Assembly: GCA_963585895.1 (NCBI GenBank)
Contig: OY757904.1
Coordinates: 4,079,078-4,143,077, forward strand
Direction of reading: 5' to 3'
DNA from: Sepioteuthis lessoniana
Lineage: Eukaryota > Mollusca > Cephalopoda > Myopsida > Loliginidae
DNA: 64,000 nucleotides
The stretch's first letter is position 1. Every line of letters starts with the position of its first letter. The notes beneath the pieces were generated by a model. That model saw only the letters and a list, made by a program, of their open reading frames with translations. It was not told the origin of the DNA and did no database searches. The position numbers and the translations under genes were made by a program. Shown here piece after piece: positions 35,008 to 47,600 of this stretch.

Positions 35008-35250
35008 GTGGGGTACTACCACACCGGGTCAGAGTGGATCTGGGAGCAATGGCAATGAAGGACTACTCCACATTCACCAAGGTTTCAGGATTGGAATCTC
35101 ACCATCAGATTATTTAGTGTCATATCCAGGAGACTCATTGGAAGGCATTGACCCTCAGCAGAGATGCAGTTGGTATATTCTACAGCTCCCCACTGGCCGA
35201 CGGGATTTCGACCAATGGGTTCTACCAGGTTTCATGGTACAGAAGGAAGC
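35008..35250. repeat. Dispersed repeat fragment flanking the tandem array
   Basis: GC-richer block containing GATCTGGGAGCAATGGCAATG and GTGTCATATCCAGGAGACTC. A related block lies at 42040-42240 (TTGACCTGGGAGTAATGGCT), and a short remnant at about 55125-55150 (GTCATATCCAGGACAC). I recognise it as repetitive from these copies but cannot name the family. Confidence 0.5.
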
Positions 35251-37648
35251 TAGATGTAATTTTACTAAAATTCATTTAATTTATATTGGCTAAAACAGAA
35301 GATTCGTTTTCATCGGAAAAATTTGAATCATAATGAGGTGTGCACCATAGATGAGTTTGTTTTCTAGCAGATTGGTTCTGAAATCTTTTAAACAATTAAA
35401 TCTTTTAAAAAAATCATGCCGTAAAATTGTATTTTTTAGGTTACTGACGAACCAAAGGGGAATGAGTTTACTGCTACTTGTAAGGTGAAGAGAAATCTAT
35501 TTGGAGAAAAAAGTTTGTACATTAGACTGTGATTTATCGAGATTCAATCAAAAACTGTAACTGGAATTGAGCAATTTGACTAATAACTCAACGAATGTCA
35601 GAACCTTTCTTCCGCCAATTATTGAGTTGTGGTTTGTTGTAGATTTTAGGTGAACTTCCATTTTTCTTTGACTCATAGTAACGTCTATCATTTAATTCTG
35701 AGAATTATTTTTGTCGCATGTGATGCCTAGGAGTCAATTAGATTTTTAAGTGGGAAACTAGCAAATCTCACCCTTTCATTCTTTCATTATAGTAGAAATA
35801 AGAACACTTTGTCAGGAAAACGGAGAGTGAATGCAAAGTGATTTATAATGAAAAATATTTATGGAAAACCAAAAAGTATGATTATCAGAACCCAAGACAT
35901 TTTGTCAGTATAAATTTTAAATTAGATTTTTACTCATGAAATCGGTTCTTCAATATGATTAAATAAAGAATCATTTTTCTAAAAATGATTTTAGACTTTT
36001 AAAATTAAATCGTAGAAAATTCATATAATATAGACGCACAAGAAGAAACAATGATTTACATCGATTTCACTTCAAATTATCGAATTTTTAAACTGAAGTC
36101 GGAGATATATACTCCTTTTAGAAAGATTGTATAAAATAAAATAATACTTTAAAATATCAGGGTTACTTTCAAAAATAAAATTAGACTATTGTAGATAAAC
36201 CTGATAATTATTTGATTTGAGAAATGTTCCTAATCATGTAGATTATACGAGATATTTAAAGAATCAGTTAAAACTTACAGAAAATGGCAGGTATTTAAAT
36301 ACAAGTCGTGGAAAAACACGTCTGATGTCCTAAAGTGTAATCAGATCACTCACCGGCAAACCAAGACCAATAATCCTCGAAAAATATTGGTATTAAATTT
36401 TGTTTATATATATATATATGTGTGTGTACGAATGCTGATATGTTATGAATACTTTTAATGAATAATTAAATAGTGAAAATTAAGTGATTTGATTTGAAAT
36501 GTCCAAACAGTATAATTGAATCGAAATATTGAAAGATATCTTTTAACATGTTGTTTAGTTTGAGGAAGCCAGAGTGATAAGGATTTTCAAAAGCCAGCTT
36601 GTTGACCAATTCGATGTTAATATATGGAAACATTTGAGAAGGCCCCACTGTTGTAGAGAATTGTGTAAAATTTGTTTTGCAGAATATCATAATATTAAAT
36701 GTGTGCTTTATGCTATTGTAGAAAACACAATTGCTGATTAAATTTTCATGGTTTGTTTTATTTGTATGAATAATTGACTTGTGTGAACATACACTCAATT
36801 TTGCAAATCTGAAAATAATTTACTTTCTCTCGAAGGATTTAAAAAAATCTACTAGAAAAAGGGTTTAGCTTCATCTTTGATCATTCTCAGAATTTTTTTT
36901 TCGTCCATTTATTTTGTCAATAAATCATCTTTGAATTTTTGCAATCTCTTAAAAAACTCATGTAACTTTCTATATGTGCTAACATACAATGATCCCAGTA
37001 TTTCTAAAAGTGTTTGAGTCTTAATCTTTACGTCTGTCACTACTTTGCGATTTAAACAATCATAACTGACAATTATCACTACAGTACCCTTTATTTCACG
37101 TGATGATTCCACAGGATCAAAATATAATATGTATTGTATGGTCAGATATTATTTAAGTTCCTTCTTGAATACTAAAAAAACTCTTCAGCAACTCTGAAAC
37201 CAACATTAATATAATTCATTAAAATTTCTTGAATCTGAATATTTTTATCTAATATTATAAGATCCGAAACAAAATTACAGCTGAATCGTATCAATAAAGA
37301 TATAAAATATAAGGTATTTTTCATCAGTATTTGAACAGGCACTTTGCTTCTAATCACTTTGCTTTGAAAATTAAATGCTGGAACATTTCGCAAGAAGATG
37401 CACATTTTATGCCAATCAACGTAGCATGACATGAATTTCATTATATTTTGTGATTCTGAAAGCTGAATATCTGGAAGAAGTTTTTAAGATATCTAAATTT
37501 TTACATAAATATTTTTTTTAGCTCAATGTCGTTCAAAATTGATCAAAAAATACCGAAAAGGTGACTTGACATTTTCAAACTAGTCGATTAATGTTGGTCC
37601 CACTGTTATATAGTCATCTGCTGATTCATGCAGAAATATACATATATA
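35250..37648. other. No recognised gene
   Basis: AT-rich. Three minus-strand frames follow one another at 37441-37172, 37112-36909 and 36798-36466 (89, 67 and 110 codons). They show no motif I recognise and could be chance frames or a very decayed gene. An (AT)n(GT)n tract sits near 36405-36428. Confidence 0.5.
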
Positions 37649-38185
37649 TGCTGGATACATACCGATGCAATAATAATTAAGACGCCCGATGATAAAGACA
37701 CAGGAATAAACGACGCACGCAGGAAAGAAGACGCAAGAAGACTTCTTTATAAAATATTTTACCTCTCACTTTATTTGTAAGGTTTCGAAAAGGGTTACTC
37801 AAAGTTTGCGTGTGAGAGGTAGCTGGGGACCGAACATTACTGAAATATTTTGACCCCGAAGTTATGGTTGTCAGCGTTGTGTCTTTCTCGTTCTCCATGG
37901 TTGCTCAACCGGACCCTGGAGTAAACTCTTCTGTTTGCTGGCTTTCCCTACTACCTCGCGTCTACTTCCGTCTTCCACTGTACTGCTTGCCCTCCTTCTC
38001 GCCTATCTCCCACTGTCCTCAATTCGTCGGCCTTATATTACCTTCAAACTCCCACGCAGTAATATAGACACGCCTCAACGCCTATGCAACCTCTTCCGAT
38101 TTCCAGCGACCGGGATGTGTCACTTCCTTCCGGTGCACCACCTTGAATGGCATTTTTGGCCGGGTCAAAAGGTCAAAACATAACA
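37649..38185 (-). repeat. LTR-like repeat, copy 1
   Basis: Homologous, in the opposite orientation, to the 723-bp insertion at 62986-63708. The minus strand starts TGTTATGTTTTGACC at 38185 and shares GGTGCACCGGAAGGAAGTGACAC (38130-38108), GAAAGACACAACG, GTTCGGTCCCCAG and a CAAATAAAGTGAGAGGTAAA block holding an AATAAA signal (about 37775-37755). It is shorter than the other copy, its 3' limit near 37649 is approximate, and no target duplication is visible. Confidence 0.65.
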
Positions 38186-38639
38186 CCACGTGCACAAAAT
38201 CTTTAACTTTAATGAGATTATGCGCTTGTTGAAACATCTATGACCATATATTATACTGAGTAAAGTTCATAATGTTTATATGAAATATTAGTTACTTTAC
38301 ACTGTGTTTTATTTGAGAACCTTACCGAGCACAATTTTTGTAAGAATTTAGTTTGATGTCATTCTACATAGGTTCGATGATTTTTCACGCTTAGAATAAA
38401 ATATAAATAATTGTATACGCTTGGGCACATTTTATCGAATTTTATATTTTATTTAGTTATAAAACATGATAAACGAAGTAGAAAATTTTTCCAAAGTAAA
38501 GATTATTCCTGCATCACTTCATACAATTATATTCTATATATCAGGCTCCATATTTGGTAAGGAGTCACTTATTAAGAAGGCTTTAATAGCTTCGATGAAA
38601 ATTGAGGCTTTCGAGTCTGGTCTCATTACAAGATTTTTG

Positions 38640-39175
38640 TCCCCAAATGTCATACACTGGCTTAGCTGGCGACGGAATGCCGTGGACGAACTTAGCGGAT
38701 TCAATGCAGTCGCAAGATAAAACCAACAAAGTGGTTTCACAGGAAAGAGAAAATAAAGGAGGATGGCGAGAATGTAATTTATTGCCAGTGGATAGAGTGA
38801 CATATTTCCGTTTGCAGATAAGATCAACAAATTACCGGAAAATACGTAAATTCTGATAACCAGCCATAAACAGAAAATATGTGGGCGAAGAAGCGTGTTC
38901 ATATTTCCGCGTGGGAGTTGAAAGACAATATAAGGTCTGTAATTTTTGACTGAGGCAGAGACCTGCTGGTCACTCAAGCAAACCAGTCAGCTCCCCTGAG
39001 TGTGTTCACCGGTCGTCGCTCTAATACACACAAAGAGTCCCCGCCACAGAAGAAAGATATGTGCGAACTCTCTCTGACTGTATTCCTACTTCACACAAAC
39101 GTTACCGTTGAAGAATAAAAATATAAATTATATTTTTATATATCTACGTGGTCTTCGTTGTTTGTCCAGCGGCAC
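38640..39175 (+). repeat. Diverged LTR-like repeat, related to copy 1
   Basis: On the plus strand, GGGCGAAGAAGCGTGTTCATATTTCC and GCGTGGGAGTTGAAAGACAATATAAGG around 38882-38935 match the reverse complement of copy 1. Further on, an AATAAA at 39113-39118 is followed by a T-rich stretch ending GTCCAGCGGCACA, which looks like an LTR 3' end. Both limits are uncertain. Confidence 0.4.
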
Positions 39176-39179
39176 AATA

Positions 39180-42035
39180 TACGACACAAAGAATCACGCC
39201 TGGCTTAAAATATGTCGAAGCAATCAAGAGAGAGACTCTCCTAGTTCAGTTGGATGGTCATTACCTATCATTTTATCTATTCTGAAATATCTTTGCGAGT
39301 TTTTGGAGAGTATTGTCACTACGTTTTTAATAAATCCTTAACAGTATATTTGACGAGAGAATGGTATATGGTCGCTTTTCTTTTTATGCCGTTTTCTCGA
39401 ATATATGATTAACTATTTATTCATCAACATTCATCATGATGGATATTTCCTCGTCATTAGGAAATGATTTTTTTTAAATGAAGTGGCTCCATTTCCAACT
39501 GATGCAAATAAACTGCTTGTAAAATTAAGGAGACGAAGATTTTGGGAAGGCTGATATTATTTGGACAACGGTTAAGTACATGTGCTCTTTTTCAATAAAT
39601 AGCTGTTTACGTATTCTCCTGGAACAATTGGTAAAAGTTGTGAAATATCTAAATAGGTGGATCTTAGCTCCGAAAGTTCTATTTACACCAGTAAAATTCT
39701 GTTACTTGCGCTTATATTATTGATGTTTCACGAATACTATATATCCGTTTGTTTTGAAAAAGTAGCTGGACCATGCGTTGGGAATACATTAAATGTACTC
39801 AGCTTTATTAGAAGGTGTTCATATTCGAATTTCTTTTTCTTGGTGTCCATTTCCTTTCTCTTTAACTGAAAATATCAAAAGTGGGAGATTCGCTGTATAA
39901 GAAATGATGCATATTGGTGTCGTAAGAATTGAGCTAACATTATGCAATGTAGTATCACGTTTGTATTTATCTTTACCTCTTCGAAAGTGTATTGTTTGCT
40001 GATGGGGTTGTTGGATGGCTACTCTATATACAGTGGGTGACATATTACGAATTTTGTTCGGTGACAACCACAGCATGGCTTCAGGAGGTGACATGAATCG
40101 CCAATAAAGATAAGCTTTTATTTCTCATACTGGCCTGGCTGATTTATTTCTCATACTAAGTTGGCATTATCAGCTATTGAAATGGTAGCAGGAGCGTCAA
40201 AAACAGGAGCGCTGGCTGCAGTTGAGTTGGTAGCAGCTGCGTCGAGATCATTGCCTATTGTATCTATAGAAACACAATCATGTCGTTGTAAACATATGTA
40301 AAGGTGTACTCAATACTTTTCACGAATAAATATATCGCAAGATTAATGTGAGCGCGCAATACTTTTTTTTTTTTCAGTGGTCGTGTGTTATACAGCATAA
40401 TCAATGGAATTGCATTCAACGTGTACTCTAAAAGTGTTATCACGCCAGCAATATTCAAGTTATCCGTTTAGATTTAGAAAAGCTTTTGGAAATTTTCCTT
40501 TTATATTTTTTTATTTCTATGTAAAGAAAATCATGAAGTTTTCTATCCTTGTTTTCGACATAACGTCTTGTTAAAAATAAATTGTTAATATGTTACATAG
40601 ATATGATTTTTCGGACATATATTCATGACAGGAAAGAGCGGATGTGGCACCTGATGGAAACAGGAATCTTTACTTTATAGGACTTACACTCCTATAATTT
40701 AAAATAGGCATTATGCCACTTGTTCCCGAAACAAAGATAGCAGACGCACGTAAACAATCAGTCTTGGGAACCCATTGGCCTGGAGAACTACGTGGTTAGT
40801 GCCTAAAACTACGTCCTCATTTGAATTTCGTCCCGCATTTTTGGAGCCGACTTCATTACACGTATTTTCTATAAATACTGCGTCTTCAAACACTCTTTCT
40901 CTTTTTCACATTTTCACTTGTAGGGCTAACACACTCTCTCCAGTGTGACTTCCAGAGAGAATACAATCACTCCATTCACCAACAGCCGTCAAACACCACA
41001 AAATGTATAAGCCATGCAAACACTATTTTCCACATTATACTTTGTCGGTGAGACTTTTTCCAGCCTCGAAAACAACTAAAATTTCGTCGAATCACAGAAA
41101 GAAACAAACAGTAGAAATACGTAGTCAAAATGCATAGGAAACTTTTGTTATTTAGTTCTTTTTGTAGTTTTAGTTGTGTTAGTTACACATACACACACAC
41201 TCACACAGAGAATATTTTCACGAATAGTAATAGAACCATAGTAATGTTTTAAATGTTTTCATTGTCTGTATTATTAAGATATAAATTTGTTTCGTTTATG
41301 TCGCCTTGTTTTGAATGTTCCTTTTGTCCGCGCCGTTTCATATCGTTTACACATCTTTCATTACACATCTTCATTTACTTCTTTTGCCTTTTTTCCAAAC
41401 ATAAACAAAAATAAAATACCACTAAGCAAATAATATAATAAACCAACATAAATTTTGGGGGACCAAACATATCTACCAAATAACATGTCCCCCTACAACA
41501 TTAAATAGGAGAATTATATAGAAATATTCTAATGCAGTGTGTAACCACCTCAGTCAAACGGTGTAGCGAAGAAAAGGCTTTCGCTAGATTAATCATTTAT
41601 GTGAAGGGTAGAACAAAAAGAAAGAGCAGACTCCAAAAGGTCACAGACCACGAGGGTAGATGATTGGCTATGACCCCGAAAAAATAGGGTGGTCAGAAAG
41701 AAAGTTAATTGAAAGAGAATTAAAGAAATTTGAAGAAAACTAAAATTAACCAAGATGCAAATATAAAGTTTCAAGGCTCAAAGGATTCAGATTGTACATT
41801 TTCCATTAAATTTCTAAAAGTCATAAAAAAATTGATATTAACTTATTGAGCGAATTGGCATGTCAACTAATCTCGAATTATTTTTTGCCTTGACGTTTGG
41901 GAATCACGTTCGTCGTATGTTCGTCTCTACATTTTTCTATTTGTTTCTATAGAATGTTTTTTCACGCGGTTCGATTAGATACAAGTAATGATTAAATAGA
42001 TATATTCGACCTTTAAACGGAACCCAAACAGTTGT
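39180..42035. other. No recognised gene
   Basis: Mostly AT-rich. At 40190-40260 a short GC-richer patch has imperfect repeats of GGTAGCAG. A TATAAATAC box lies near 40872 without an identifiable gene. A 7-bp perfect stem, GGGGGAC/GTCCCCC with a 23-base spacer, lies at 41458-41494. None of these supports a gene call. Confidence 0.5.
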
Positions 42036-42039
42036 TTCC

Positions 42040-42240
42040 ATTCCGTCAGAGATTTGACCTGGGAGTAATGGCTATGAAGGGGTACTTCACACTCTCCGGA
42101 TCTCCAGAATCAGATGTAATTAAGTGACCTACCTATCTCACGTTCAGGTGTAATTTGGTGACCTACCTAAGACAACTCTTTTTGTGAGGAGGGTCTTACT
42201 CCTCTGCAGGGGAGACAGTCAACATCTTGTAAGAACCGCC
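42040..42240. repeat. Dispersed repeat fragment
   Basis: Shares the GACCTGGGAGTAATGGCTATGAAGG-type block with 35035-35065. An ATTTGGTGACCTACCT-like segment is duplicated nearby (42115-42165). Confidence 0.45.
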
Positions 42241-42594
42241 GACAAGGCTATCTCATTGTCTAAAAAGGTTTTTTGAATTGTCGATTTGCTTATACTTCGA
42301 TTCTCTCAAATTTGTTTTACTTCTCCTCAAAATAGGTGTCCGCTAGTAGAAGGTCTGTATGTAATTTCCCGCCCGTGAAGAGAATTAACTATCAAGAAAA
42401 GGAAAAAGCCAAAGATATTGACGTGAATATTTATTGATGATATTGTATCATTCAGTACGTGGGATTTGTACAATTGACTTCTAAAGTCTGACCGGGTTAA
42501 TTCATTCACTTAAGATTTCTGGGTTATCTTGGATTACTGATATATTATAGAAGAATGTCTAATATTTCCACATCATCTGAAAGCACATCATCTT

Positions 42595-42755
42595 AAAGGG
42601 CTGGTGCATGTTACTTCTGGTTCCAATAGTAATTTACGAAGCTCTAGGGTTCGATTTGGCACAGGGCCGAATGAAAGGGTCATCCAATGAAACTCGAACT
42701 CACTCGTGTAGTTTTGCTAGTCTAGCTTACTAACCATTACACCAATAGAGGTGCC
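42595..42755 (-). repeat. tRNA-derived SINE, degraded
   Basis: The minus strand begins GGCACCTCTATTGGTGTAATGG, containing an A-box-like TGGTGTAATGGTTAG (about 42745-42731) and a B-box-like GAGTTCGAGTTTC (42701-42689), with tRNA-like spacing of about 30 bases. A non-tRNA body (ATGACCCTTTCATTCGGCCC) follows, as in SINEs. It is not a functional tRNA gene: no acceptor stem can be closed. Confidence 0.65.
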
Positions 42756-42759
42756 CTAC

Positions 42760-44029
42760 TTTTGACTCCTGTAAACAAAGAAAGGAATATCAGTTATTCT
42801 TTCGATTCTAATTTTAAATCCACTCTAACTGTATTCTTTGACTGGCCGCTGTGAGAATTTGTATCTAATGATTTATAAACACTAATCTTAAACCCGTTGT
42901 ATACTTCGAATAATACTGAATAAAAAGCTATTCTGATCTATGAACGACGCTGAAGTCGCATCTATTCAGGAGATAGATGTGACCCTGAAGTCACATCTGT
43001 CCGCAAGATGATAACAGATAAATTCTTTGCATCGTCCTTTGATTTCGACACCAGGTCTATCACTTATTAAAGTGCAATTCAAACTTACAGTTTGAAAATA
43101 AAAGCGAATGACTCATTGAGTCAAGAGGGCATGACATATATGAAATCATTTTTGATGGTGAATATCTTTGATAAACTATGTTGTCAATATTTTCAGCCAT
43201 AGACCCAAAGACGATTTCATTATTTGTAGGAAAATCGTAAAATCTGATATTTGGGTCTCGTTCAAAGTACAGAGCATTTTTGTAACTCAAACTATTTTTT
43301 GCATTTGTTTCGGAAATTACAGCGAGCACATTATTTCATTGATAAGCATATGTGTTGTGGTGAATTATTCAAATTTGGTTTATCGCATTTGGCAAACTTT
43401 CTGCATTTAGAGATTCTTGTATAGGACTGCAACGATTTTCGTTCAGAAATGTTAAAAAGGTTACCCTGAGTCCTTTTCAAAGTACAGAGTTGGCATAAAA
43501 TGTTATGCTTGTTCTGGAGTTTAAAAAAATTATTTTCTTTTTTGTGCAGTACATTTTGTACCAAATGGAACAAAGAAAACTGAAAATTTGTCGGAAGTAC
43601 ACTTCGATAAAATATTCTTCAATCAATTTTCTCGTACAATATTTACACGGATAACAACATCTTTTGGTTGTGCAAAATTCCGTCTTCAAAACTATTTTGC
43701 TTATTACACTGGTCAACAACAAATTTGTTGTCTGCGTTTTTTTAGACGATTTAAGACGAATCTGATGCGCAGAATCCAAAAATCACATTGGTTTTGCTCA
43801 ATCAGGTCAAGTTTTTTTTAGCTATGGGCACATGTCGTTTTTTACGTTTTTGTTCACATATACGCATGCGTGGAGCATTTTAGAAGAAGTTGGTGGGGGT
43901 AAAATGCCATGTCGAATAATTGTTTTGATTGGAAATGATTATTTTAATGACAAAGAAGTATTCAAGTCCGATAGTTCTGGGTGATTATGTCGAAAAGGGA
44001 TCAGTTTGAAGTCATAAAACCATAGGGGA
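42760..44029. other. No recognised gene
   Basis: AT-rich. Minus-strand frames of 80-100 codons (43060-43779) show no recognisable motif. Confidence 0.5.
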
Positions 44030-44680
44030 TAGTAGGGACCGTGCTCAGCATAACACGAAGGACTGGCCTTTGGAACCTTGCAAAGAAAGGAACGTTATGA
44101 ACGACCCACTGGTGGACAGAGACAGAATACTCCTCCCACCGCAGCACATCAAGCTTGGCTTAATCAAGCAGTTCACCAAGGCTCTGGACAAGGATGGTGA
44201 CTGCTTCACTTACTTGTGCCAGGCTTTTCCAGGATTGAGAAGTTGAAAGCTGGCATCTTTGACGGTCCTCAGATCCGGCAGCTCATCAGACATCCAGATT
44301 TCGAAAACTCAATGAACGAAATGGAACTGGAAGCGTGAAATGCATTTGTTCTGGTAGGAATGAACTATCATTGCAAAAATAAGGCCAGAAACTGTGCAGA
44401 ACTTGTCAACAACATGCTGACTGCTTTCAGAAACCTGGGCTGCAACATGAGCGTCAAGATGAACTACCTATTTTCACATATGGACCAGTTTCCTGAGAAC
44501 CTTGGTTCAATGAGTGACGAGCTGGGGGAGATATTCCATCAGGACTTGAAAGAGATGGAGACCAGGTATCAGGGTCTCTGGGACGCAGTCATGATGTCTG
44601 ACTACTCTTGGAATCTAAAGAGAGACCTCCCTGCCACTGAGCATTCGAGGAGTTCGAAGAAACAGAAGTTCAAGCCCTGA
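44030..44680 (+). pseudogene. Pseudogene of a multicopy animal gene family, likely transposon-borne
   Basis: The plus strand reads KDWPLEPCKERNVMNDPLVD, then LLPPQHIKLGLIKQFTKALD and DGDCFTYLCQAFPG. A frameshift near 44240 leads to IEKLKAGIFDGPQIRQLIRH, then a TGA where Trp is expected (44336-44338), then a 106-codon open frame with LTAFRNLGCNMSVKMNYLFS, FPENLGSMSDELGEIFHQDL and MMSDYSWNLKR. I recall these blocks (IKLGLMK, FPENLG, FHQD, RYQG.WD, DYCW) from large families of predicted proteins in cnidarians, aphids and other animals. A transposon origin is my inference. The copy is GC-richer than its flanks. Confidence 0.65.
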
Positions 44681-44689
44681 AGTTTTAAC

Positions 44690-47600
44690 AATGGTGAAGC
44701 AACATGCAATTTACGTGTACTTACCTTTATCAATGCCCACCACTCAGTTTACAGTAATCGATGTTTCTATTAGGTTATCAATATATGTTATTGACAAAAC
44801 ATTTTTTCTCTTAAAAACATATTTAGGATGATATGTGTTGACAAAAATCAGCTGATAATGCCACAAAAATATAACTGATTGTGTCAAAAGATCTGATTTT
44901 TTTCAAATCAACTCGCAAAAACCCTGACCTGATGGAGAGAAACGGATGCTATTTCCTAATCCAGCAGTGCAAAAATACCCTAAATCAGTTGTAGAAATCT
45001 AGACAACATTCAAAAAGTAAGAAATTGTTGCCCAGTGATTATTTCATTGACTATATATTTTCGCCAGATTAACAAAAGCTTAGAAATTATTGTCCCACAA
45101 CGTCAGAGACCGATGTCATGGATATGACATTCGTAGGTGGACGTTCCACCAGAAACACATAATTTTCTCTCGGTAAAGTGACAGATCTTAGCGTCTAGCA
45201 TGAAAGCAGAAAAATATACTCACTGACATTCATGGTTGAACGTTTAAAAAGACTAACCAGTAGATTTTGAACATAGACGATTGGTAATACGATTATGAAG
45301 TGGCAAGGGCAGCGATGTGAATCTGAAAAAAAGGTTCATCGCAGCTGTCAACCAAAAAAATGAGCCTTGATCTGTTCATTTGGGTGAATCGAACCGACGG
45401 ATAATTCATTGAATCGGTGACGTTTTGCTGACAACATCATAATCGCTGTTATTAAAGAGTACGCCGCCTTTGTTGGTGCATTTTTTATACGAGTAGGGCA
45501 TAGAAGCTTTTATTGTCAATAAAGATTCATAGCTAATAATAGTGACTATGTTGAAAATAGTGAAGTATACCTGAAATTGTGCTCTATTTAACTATAGGAT
45601 TATGGTCGCTGTATTTGTAGTTTCTGTATTATTTTTAGAGTGGCCTCCGTAATTTTGGATATTTTCCATGAAATTATGAGCGACCTCATAGTTTTCCTCA
45701 AAGCGAAGTTTGAGATTACCTGTACAATGTAATAATAGAATTGTTCACTCTTTACCGTTCTGGTAACAATGTAGAGGTATATCTTTAAATTTAAAAGCAA
45801 CTCAATAAAGACAGAATCTCCATTTTACTGATGTTTTAGATTTCAAGTACAAATTATTCATTCTGATGGTTGATCAGAGTGACACCATACTGTCTCTAAT
45901 ATTGTCATTTTCTTTGAACATTTTCTCTACTAAATCATTAGTTCTTTTCTCTTCTTATCTCTCAAAATTTGTCACTTTCTCAACTGTGTTCTACAGGTTC
46001 TCCTCAATATTCTTCGTTCTTATCTTTTCCAATCTGTTGTCTTTTTCTTTGATCCCGTTGGTAGTTTAAAAGCTTGGGCACAATTAAGCTAATTCTACTT
46101 TTCTGTTGTCTTTCTAATATCCTTTTATTTCATGGTTTTGTCATTCTACAATCGTTTGACGCGTTGCTTTTTCTTTTGCTGTTTCACGTCTTATATTTCT
46201 TTCCACGTTTATGGTTGTTTAAATATGAAACACGTATATAATTATTAAACGTTTACAACTTTCATACGGTTATTAGTAAACTAAACAGTAATACCAATAC
46301 GAATTATATTTATTAGAATAATTATTATAAATTTTAGCAACGGAAATTAATTTATTGGAATTGAACCAAAAGGAAAAAAATACTCGAAAAACATTCGCAC
46401 AAAATATTAAAATACCAGAAACGGATTTGTGAAGTTCAAATTTAAATTCCAGTTCATTAAATCGGAACGAATAGACTAATGTAGCGTGTGATAAAATATG
46501 CAAAAATTTTTTACAGTTTTTAATTCTGCAGTAGTAGAGGAATTAAATTGACATTTACACGAATATTCACATAGCAGTATTATAAAATGCCTTCACATAT
46601 TGAACTTAGCCATATGTGCAAAGACAGACGAAGTGCTTTGAGCCAAATTACTATTTCTTGATTCAATCATCAAATGGCAAATAGAATGAAGAAAATTTAA
46701 ACTAGCTATAAAAATTATACTTATGAAATACTGAAATCTATAAATAAAAAATGATCAATTCTGATTTATCTTCAAGTCGATTTTCGTCAGAAGCCTTAAA
46801 GTTAAGTAACTATGACCTTTTAGGTCTTACATAGGTGACCATGTATTAATATTAGATAGTGTAAGTTCTCTCAGGCAATAATAGCTAAGTAAATGTTAGA
46901 AAGTAACAACATGCTATTTTGCAAACAAAAACACTGAGAGAAATCATTTACTGTGACTTGGAAAACCCTTGCCCCAAATCAGATATAAGTTTTTCTATTG
47001 ACTTTGTTGAATTCTAAATTTCTTTAGTGTTAAGTGCATCCACACTTGTCAATTATAAGTTGCCACAAGTCATCTTTGTTTAAAAGTGACCCAGGATACT
47101 CCAGAGATTTTTGATTCAGTTATCATGGAGAGAAAATGGTTGCCAGCCCATTAATTCAGAATTTCTGAAATCCATTTTAATCTGAAAGTTTAAACGAACG
47201 TATTATTTCTTTTCTTTAGAATCCTCAGAGAATATCCCCAAGGATATAACTCTAGGTAATATATCATCTAAATTCTTTTCACTATCAAGTTCACTATCAG
47301 CGTTAGCGAATTTCATAAAATTTCATATTCTAAAGACAGTTGATTTTAAGAAGGCTTTAACTTTAAGACACATTCCAAAACACTTTGGAAAACATCCATC
47401 GTAACTACTCGTGATTCCTTTTTGATCATTTAGAACAAGCAACCCATAAATATTTCAGGTAAAATGGTTTTAGAGAATTGCAAATTGAATGGAACAAAAA
47501 TATTTTCCAACAAACTAATAATTAGCTTATTATTTTCAATAATATCAACGACAACCCTTATGCACTCTCTACAAAAGAAAATTTCTTTAAACTTCACCTG

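Noticed and set aside
36466..37441. Three consecutive minus-strand frames as a possible decayed gene
   Set aside because: No shared motif, no family resemblance and no codon bias beyond AT-richness. Left as unassigned.
40871..40879. TATAAATAC as a promoter
   Set aside because: No coding region or element follows in a sensible place. AT-rich DNA gives such boxes by chance.
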